The position numbers and the translations under genes are program-made. From Polynucleobacter sp. MG-6-Vaara-E2 (GTDB lineage Bacteria; Pseudomonadota; Gammaproteobacteria; Burkholderiales; Burkholderiaceae): DNA of 64,000 nucleotides. Under the pieces are notes generated by a model. It did no database searches and was not told the DNA's origin. It saw only the letters and a program-made list of their open reading frames with translations. The stretch covers positions 1,505,847 to 1,569,846 of the forward strand of contig NZ_CP061303.1 in the NCBI RefSeq assembly GCF_018687695.1. Direction: 5' to 3'. How positions within the stretch are numbered: the first letter of the stretch is position 1; every line of letters begins with the position of its first letter. This document shows, piece after piece, positions 59,970-64,000 of the stretch.

Positions 59970-60431
59970 CTACTGCGCCCTCATGACAGAGGTCCATCGC
60001 AAGGAAACGACTGCGGGAATGCCTGGCCATGGAAAGAGCGTTTTAAATTCATGGCTGCCAGTCACCTGGACAACACTCTTCTCAGGCGCTTGTGAATCAG
60101 CACACTGCTCTCCACAAGCAATGGATATTTGGTTTGGGCATTGGGTTTGACACGAAACACTGACCTCCACATCAGCTAGGTCTTGGGCATCATTCATCAC
60201 CACCTGAATGATTTGATTACGATCAGCCATATGAGCGAGATTCTGTGTGGCATATTGCGCCCCGGCATGCGCTGCATTAACTAGCGTAATCCCTGCGTAA
60301 AAGACCCTAGCAAAATCTGTCACTGCCATCAACATTAAAAGAATCACCGGTAGTAATATCGCTAATTCAATCGCTACTACGCCTTTATTTTCTTGAATTG
60401 ATTTGTAATGCAAGAGATTGAGAAACCTCAT
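59970..60431 (-). CDS. tadE: TadE-like pseudopilin
   Basis: 153 aa from ATG 60431, overlapping the TadG stop by 4 nt. Helix VAIELAILLPVILLMLMAVTDFAR with the glutamate of the pseudopilin cleavage motif (KGVVAIE). The C-terminal half has four cysteines (CQTQCPNQISIACGEQC) that could stabilise the domain with disulfides. Between TadG and TadF-type genes, as usual in Tad clusters. Confidence 0.87.
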   Translation of the reverse strand: MRFLNLLHYKSIQENKGVVAIELAILLPVILLMLMAVTDFARVFYAGITLVNAAHAGAQYATQNLAHMADRNQIIQVVMNDAQDLADVEVSVSCQTQCPNQISIACGEQCADSQAPEKSVVQVTGSHEFKTLFPWPGIPAVVSLRWTSVMRAQ

Positions 60432-61720
60432 TCTGCGAGAGCCACGGGGCCAGACAATACTGGCCAAGCCATTGCCGCCTGATAGTTGATTCGGTTAGCC
60501 CCAGTCATTGCTAAGTTATAAGACACAATAAAGGTATGCGTGCCAGCGCCCATGACGAGGGTACTGCCTACCTGATATCTCAAACTCGTGGTCGGGAAAT
60601 AAATTACCCCCGTTAATTTCATCAAGGTATTTAAGCCACCGCCCAAATTACTCGCAGCAGAACCTACAGCGATAGAAGGCTCCTGATAAAACAGAATGTC
60701 TTTTGCTGGGCCATCGGTTGGCGCGCTTAAGCTAATGAGGGTACCATCACTTCCCAAGTTAACTGCACCATATGGATAACCTGCTTTTTGGGTATTTACA
60801 AAAGTGACGCCCTCACCCAATAGAGTTGCGTTATCGGTATTGGCAATGCCACCACCGACTAAATAATAGGTTCCAGGACTAAAGCGAATGGTGACTTGAT
60901 TCTTAATCAGAATCCCGCCGCAATAAACCCCGGGGGACAACGTAACATCTGTCTCAATAACTTGCTGCTCAGTAAAAGAACAAACCCCAAAGGTAGGCAT
61001 GACGTAATTCTTTAAGGGGTCTACCGCAGCCACCGCACCCACTCTAGCAATGGGTGTTACCCTTCCAGAAGCGGCCTTACCGCCAACAATGGCTATATCG
61101 TGAGCAGCAACAGTCGAGGCTGCATCCACCATAAATCCGTTTGATGATGAAGAGTTCACGGCAATGCCGCAATCAGGCATTTGTACATTGGCAGAGACCA
61201 TCCGAGTAGGCATGCCCTCAGTAGTGGACGCCGCTTGAAAACTCGCATCAGTAGCGGAGGGATTTAAGGTATAGATGCATGTGGGGCTACCTGATGAGAA
61301 TCCAGCTACAGCACGTGTGTAAATCGTGAAAGACTTATTGTACAAGATGGGAATAAAGAAGACTGGCACTTCCTTTTTAACCAGCACCTCTACAAAATTT
61401 GGATCACTAGCATGCGGGCCACTTGAGGGACCGTTAAAGACAGTGACATTGACTGAGCTCTGGCCCGAAACAAATCCATTGAGCGCAACATCATTGATGG
61501 CATTAGTGCTAACACTGCCTGGAAAACCCTGCTGTACTTGGAGAGCACCAGCAATGGCACCGGCATCAGCCGCTGTTTGCATTTGAATTTTGACGTAATA
61601 CAAATAGCCAACATCAATTGCAAGGCCAATAAAACCAATCAATACCGGCAACAGAATTGCGAAGGCAATAGCAATTGTCCCGCGTTGGTTTGATTGGTAA
61701 GTCATCATTAATTCTAGCAT
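60428..61720 (-). CDS. tadG: TadG-like pilus-assembly protein
   Basis: 430 aa (ATG 61720; MMTYQ at 61708 is an alternative). N-terminal helix GTIAIAFAILLPVLIGFIGL, which follows the TadE/G N-terminal membrane pattern, then DVGYLYYVKIQMQTAADAGAIAGAL, the typical TadG start. The periplasmic part is beta-rich; no von Willebrand A domain is apparent. First gene of the five-gene operon. Convergent starts with the neighbouring membrane protein are 70 bp apart. Confidence 0.85.
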   Translation of the reverse strand: MLELMMTYQSNQRGTIAIAFAILLPVLIGFIGLAIDVGYLYYVKIQMQTAADAGAIAGALQVQQGFPGSVSTNAINDVALNGFVSGQSSVNVTVFNGPSSGPHASDPNFVEVLVKKEVPVFFIPILYNKSFTIYTRAVAGFSSGSPTCIYTLNPSATDASFQAASTTEGMPTRMVSANVQMPDCGIAVNSSSSNGFMVDAASTVAAHDIAIVGGKAASGRVTPIARVGAVAAVDPLKNYVMPTFGVCSFTEQQVIETDVTLSPGVYCGGILIKNQVTIRFSPGTYYLVGGGIANTDNATLLGEGVTFVNTQKAGYPYGAVNLGSDGTLISLSAPTDGPAKDILFYQEPSIAVGSAASNLGGGLNTLMKLTGVIYFPTTSLRYQVGSTLVMGAGTHTFIVSYNLAMTGANRINYQAAMAWPVLSGPVALAE

Positions 61721-61789
61721 TGCTACTATTTTTAAAATTGCTCGGAATCATTTAAATGCGATCTTTAGTGGGTATTATGAATTAAGCCC

Positions 61790-63223
61790 ATGAAAAAGTC
61801 CATTCGTCAATACTTGCCAAATATCCTTCTGTCAATCTACATACCGCTTATTGCGTTTATCTGGGTAATGCAGTTCACTACCTTTGAAGTTCTGCGCGAT
61901 CCGGATACCTATTTACATATTGCGAGTGGTAATTGGATCTTGAGCCATCTATCAATATCTCGGGTGGATATTTATTCCTATACAGCTATAGGGCAACCTT
62001 GGATTAATCATGAATGGCTGGCCCAATGCATTCTCTCACTAGGGTACCAACTAGGCTCTTGGAATGGACTGGTTTTTATCACGGCCCTCATGCTCGCGTT
62101 GACCCTCGCTATACAACTTCAATTTCTGCTGGCCAGAATCTCCGTGCTATACGCAGTAACCTTTTCCGCGCTCACGTTCTTTTCTCTTACCACCCATCTG
62201 TTAGCAAGACCCCATGTGATCGCATGGACACTCATGGTTATTTGGGTATGCACGCTTCTAAAAGCCAGCGAGGGTAATACTAGGCCACCCTTCTGGCTCC
62301 TCTTGATCATGCTGATATGGGCCAACCTTCATGCTAGCTTTATATTGGGATTGGCTCTGATTCCGCTACTGGCCGTGAATGGCAAGTTCAGCGAAAGATT
62401 GACATTGTCTCAATTGAAACAATGGGCTTACTTTGGAGTCCTATCCCTCATGGCGAGCATGCTGACGCCTTGGGGCTGGAAGGGCATCTGGCTGCCTTTT
62501 CATATCAGTACATTAAGCAATGTCGGCCTGATCAATGAGTGGGCTCTATCACCCTTGTCGGCTGTCAGCCCCATCACTTTATGGTTGGGGCTCATCGTTT
62601 ACCTACTAATATTGAGACGATTAAAGCTAACGTTTGTATTTACATTCATCATTGCCTGCCTAAGCTATGAAGCGCTCCTACATGGTCGTTATATTTCTAT
62701 ATTCGGGTTGATAGCACCGATGCTACTGGCTAACGCCATGAGCTCAGGAAAACTAATTCAAAATCAGACCACCGGTGATGCGCGAAGAAATTGGAAAATA
62801 TTCCTGGTGACCTGCGTACTCATTAGTCTCAGTACAGTTGCCAGTTATACATACAAACCTCATCAACCCGATTCTCACATCACACCGCAGCAAGCAGTAG
62901 ATGCAGCCTTGCTATTAGCAGTAAAAGGCAATGTGCTAAATGAATATAACTATGGCGGATATCTAGAGTACCGCGGTATTCCAGTCTTCATTGACGGACG
63001 CGCTGAAATTTATTCCCATGATGAATTTGCCACTTATATTGCAGCCACTGAATCACATAACAAAGAACAAATAGAGCAGATATTGAATAAGTATGAAATT
63101 ACCTGGACAGTATTGAACCCTAAGTCAGAACTCATTAACTACCTCGATCAGAATCCATTCTGGGAAAAAGTTTATGAAGATAGTATTTCTGTGGTGCACA
63201 TTAAAAAAATGAGTGCTCACTGA
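61790..63223 (+). CDS. Polytopic membrane protein, GT-C-like
   Basis: 477 aa, about ten hydrophobic helices. An early loop DPDTYLHIASGNWIL with an Asp-x-Asp resembles the catalytic loop of GT-C enzymes. The C-terminal soluble part has YNYGGYLEYRGIPVFIDGRAE, characteristic of a bacterial membrane family commonly annotated as hypothetical. Likely a lipid-linked-sugar glycosyltransferase. Divergent from TadG and convergent with the GtrB-like gene. Confidence 0.6.
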   Translation: MKKSIRQYLPNILLSIYIPLIAFIWVMQFTTFEVLRDPDTYLHIASGNWILSHLSISRVDIYSYTAIGQPWINHEWLAQCILSLGYQLGSWNGLVFITALMLALTLAIQLQFLLARISVLYAVTFSALTFFSLTTHLLARPHVIAWTLMVIWVCTLLKASEGNTRPPFWLLLIMLIWANLHASFILGLALIPLLAVNGKFSERLTLSQLKQWAYFGVLSLMASMLTPWGWKGIWLPFHISTLSNVGLINEWALSPLSAVSPITLWLGLIVYLLILRRLKLTFVFTFIIACLSYEALLHGRYISIFGLIAPMLLANAMSSGKLIQNQTTGDARRNWKIFLVTCVLISLSTVASYTYKPHQPDSHITPQQAVDAALLLAVKGNVLNEYNYGGYLEYRGIPVFIDGRAEIYSHDEFATYIAATESHNKEQIEQILNKYEITWTVLNPKSELINYLDQNPFWEKVYEDSISVVHIKKMSAH

Positions 63224-63245
63224 GAATCTCATTTTTTATTGAGTC

Positions 63246-64000
63246 TTAGCCATGGTTGTTACGCACGATATAAATAGGCCTGCCCTTAGATTCCATATAA
63301 ATTCTGCCGATGTATTCGCCTAAGAGGCCAATACTCAAGAGCTGTAGACCGCCCAAGAACAAAATAGCAACCAAGAGCGAGGCATAACCAGGCAAGTCAA
63401 TTCCCTGTATCAGAGTCCTAAATACAATATACAAAGCGTAAGTTAAAGAGATCAAGGTAGCCGCTCCACCAATATAGGTCCACATCCGTAGTGGCGAAGT
63501 ACTAAAGCTGGTGAAGCCTTCTAGTGCAAAATTCCATAACATCCAACCGGAAAATTTGCTGGCACCACCGGATCGAGGCTCTCTCTTATAAAGAACAACA
63601 TCAGTTTTAAAACCAACCCAGGAGAACAGGCCTTTCATGAATCGTTGACGCTCCGGCATACGCTTTAAAGCATCGACAGCGGCTCTATTCATCAAACGAA
63701 AATCGCCCACCCCCTCAGGTATCTGAGTATCTGACACTAAGCTATGCAGGCGATAGAAAAGATGGGCAGTCCATCGCTTCATGCAAGAATCGCATAGACG
63801 ATCATCTTTTTTAGCCAAAACCACATCAAATCCCAGCAGCCATCGCTCAATCAACTTGGGAATCAATTCAGGGGGATCTTGTAGATCACAGTCAATCGGA
63901 ATAACCGCATCCCCTACCGCTGAATCAATGCCAGCAGTTAATGCAGCCTCTTTGCCAAAATTACGGGACAATTCAACCACCTTGATACTTTTATATGACT
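63246..64000 (-). CDS. GtrB/DPM-like family 2 glycosyltransferase (N-terminus beyond window)
   Basis: About 251 residues are visible and the frame is open through the window end, so the N-terminus lies outside. Active site IPIDCDLQDPPELI, the acceptor QRFMKGLFSWVG, and two C-terminal membrane helices (VAILFLGGLQLLSIGLLGEYIGRIY) are those of bactoprenol glucosyl transferases and dolichol-phosphate mannose synthases. It makes undecaprenyl-phosphate sugars. The adjoining GT-C-like protein could use its product. Confidence 0.88.
   Translation of the reverse strand, partial: SYKSIKVVELSRNFGKEAALTAGIDSAVGDAVIPIDCDLQDPPELIPKLIERWLLGFDVVLAKKDDRLCDSCMKRWTAHLFYRLHSLVSDTQIPEGVGDFRLMNRAAVDALKRMPERQRFMKGLFSWVGFKTDVVLYKREPRSGGASKFSGWMLWNFALEGFTSFSTSPLRMWTYIGGAATLISLTYALYIVFRTLIQGIDLPGYASLLVAILFLGGLQLLSIGLLGEYIGRIYMESKGRPIYIVRNNHG

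Overview
The window reads as a compact, moderately AT-rich betaproteobacterial chromosome. Gene content (Bug/TctC-type binding protein, System I cytochrome c maturation operon, phasin, CaiB/BaiF plus HMG-CoA-lyase-type genes, compact Tad pilus locus) and the flavour of the proteins point to Burkholderiaceae, most like the freshwater genus Polynucleobacter. That assignment is recognition by eye, not a search result. No rRNA operon, complete tRNA, CRISPR array, transposase or integrase gene was found.

Layout. 1-2.1 kb: two solute-binding proteins (Bug/TctC, cut by the window edge; TAXI-type). 2.2-9.0 kb: complete ccmABCDEFGHI operon on the minus strand in which every junction overlaps. 9.2-10.7 kb: a marR-doxX-flavodoxin operon, probably for quinone or electrophile stress, with an unusual four-fold phased operator in front of marR. 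10.8-15.9 kb: metallo-beta-lactamase-fold hydrolase, quinone oxidoreductase, DUF2452, DUF2237 plus an HDAC-like amidohydrolase, phasin, SYLF lipoprotein. 16.1-18.4 kb: ahpCF peroxide reductase. 19.0-23.7 kb: a photo-oxidative-stress type module (DUF3833, chalcone-isomerase-like, DCC, SDR, DUF2256, Fe-S cryptochrome/photolyase, DUF2805, HNH). Its two divergent promoter regions share a nearly identical 29-bp element at exactly the same distances from the start codons on both sides. 23.7-29.6 kb: SDR, VOC, HMG-CoA-lyase-type and CaiB/BaiF CoA-transferase genes with a divergent LysR regulator, nitroreductase, LOG. 29.6-36.5 kb: double ChrR-like cupin, Rrf2 regulator with a DEDDh/GIY-YIG nuclease, membrane proteins, a secreted amidohydrolase and small regulators.

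At 37.13-37.59 kb a gene-free stretch holds a truncated 3' end of a tRNA-Met gene with its terminator, tandem 12-bp repeats and two 21-bp palindromes: the signature of an integration site. To its right lie a PAS/HD-GYP protein, a diguanylate cyclase with an I-site, a GT2 synthase and an unusual polysaccharide deacetylase fused to an outer-membrane beta-barrel, plus UspA, DUF1488, an RNB ribonuclease, DUF1003, MFS and DUF3147 genes. This stretch is bracketed by near-identical 21-bp palindromes at 37.53 and 48.0 kb and may be a c-di-GMP/exopolysaccharide island.

48.4-64 kb: an alanine-rich coiled-coil protein and a compact Tad (Flp) pilus system. It comprises prepilin peptidase, TadC, TadB, TadA, TadZ, a small lipoprotein, secretin, CpaB and Flp, with a divergent AraC-type regulator. 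A second operon carries TadG, two TadE-like pseudopilins, a lipoprotein and a polytopic membrane protein. Another polytopic membrane protein and a GtrB-like glycosyltransferase close the window and suggest glycosylation or surface-glycan functions next to the pilus. No TadD-like TPR gene was seen.
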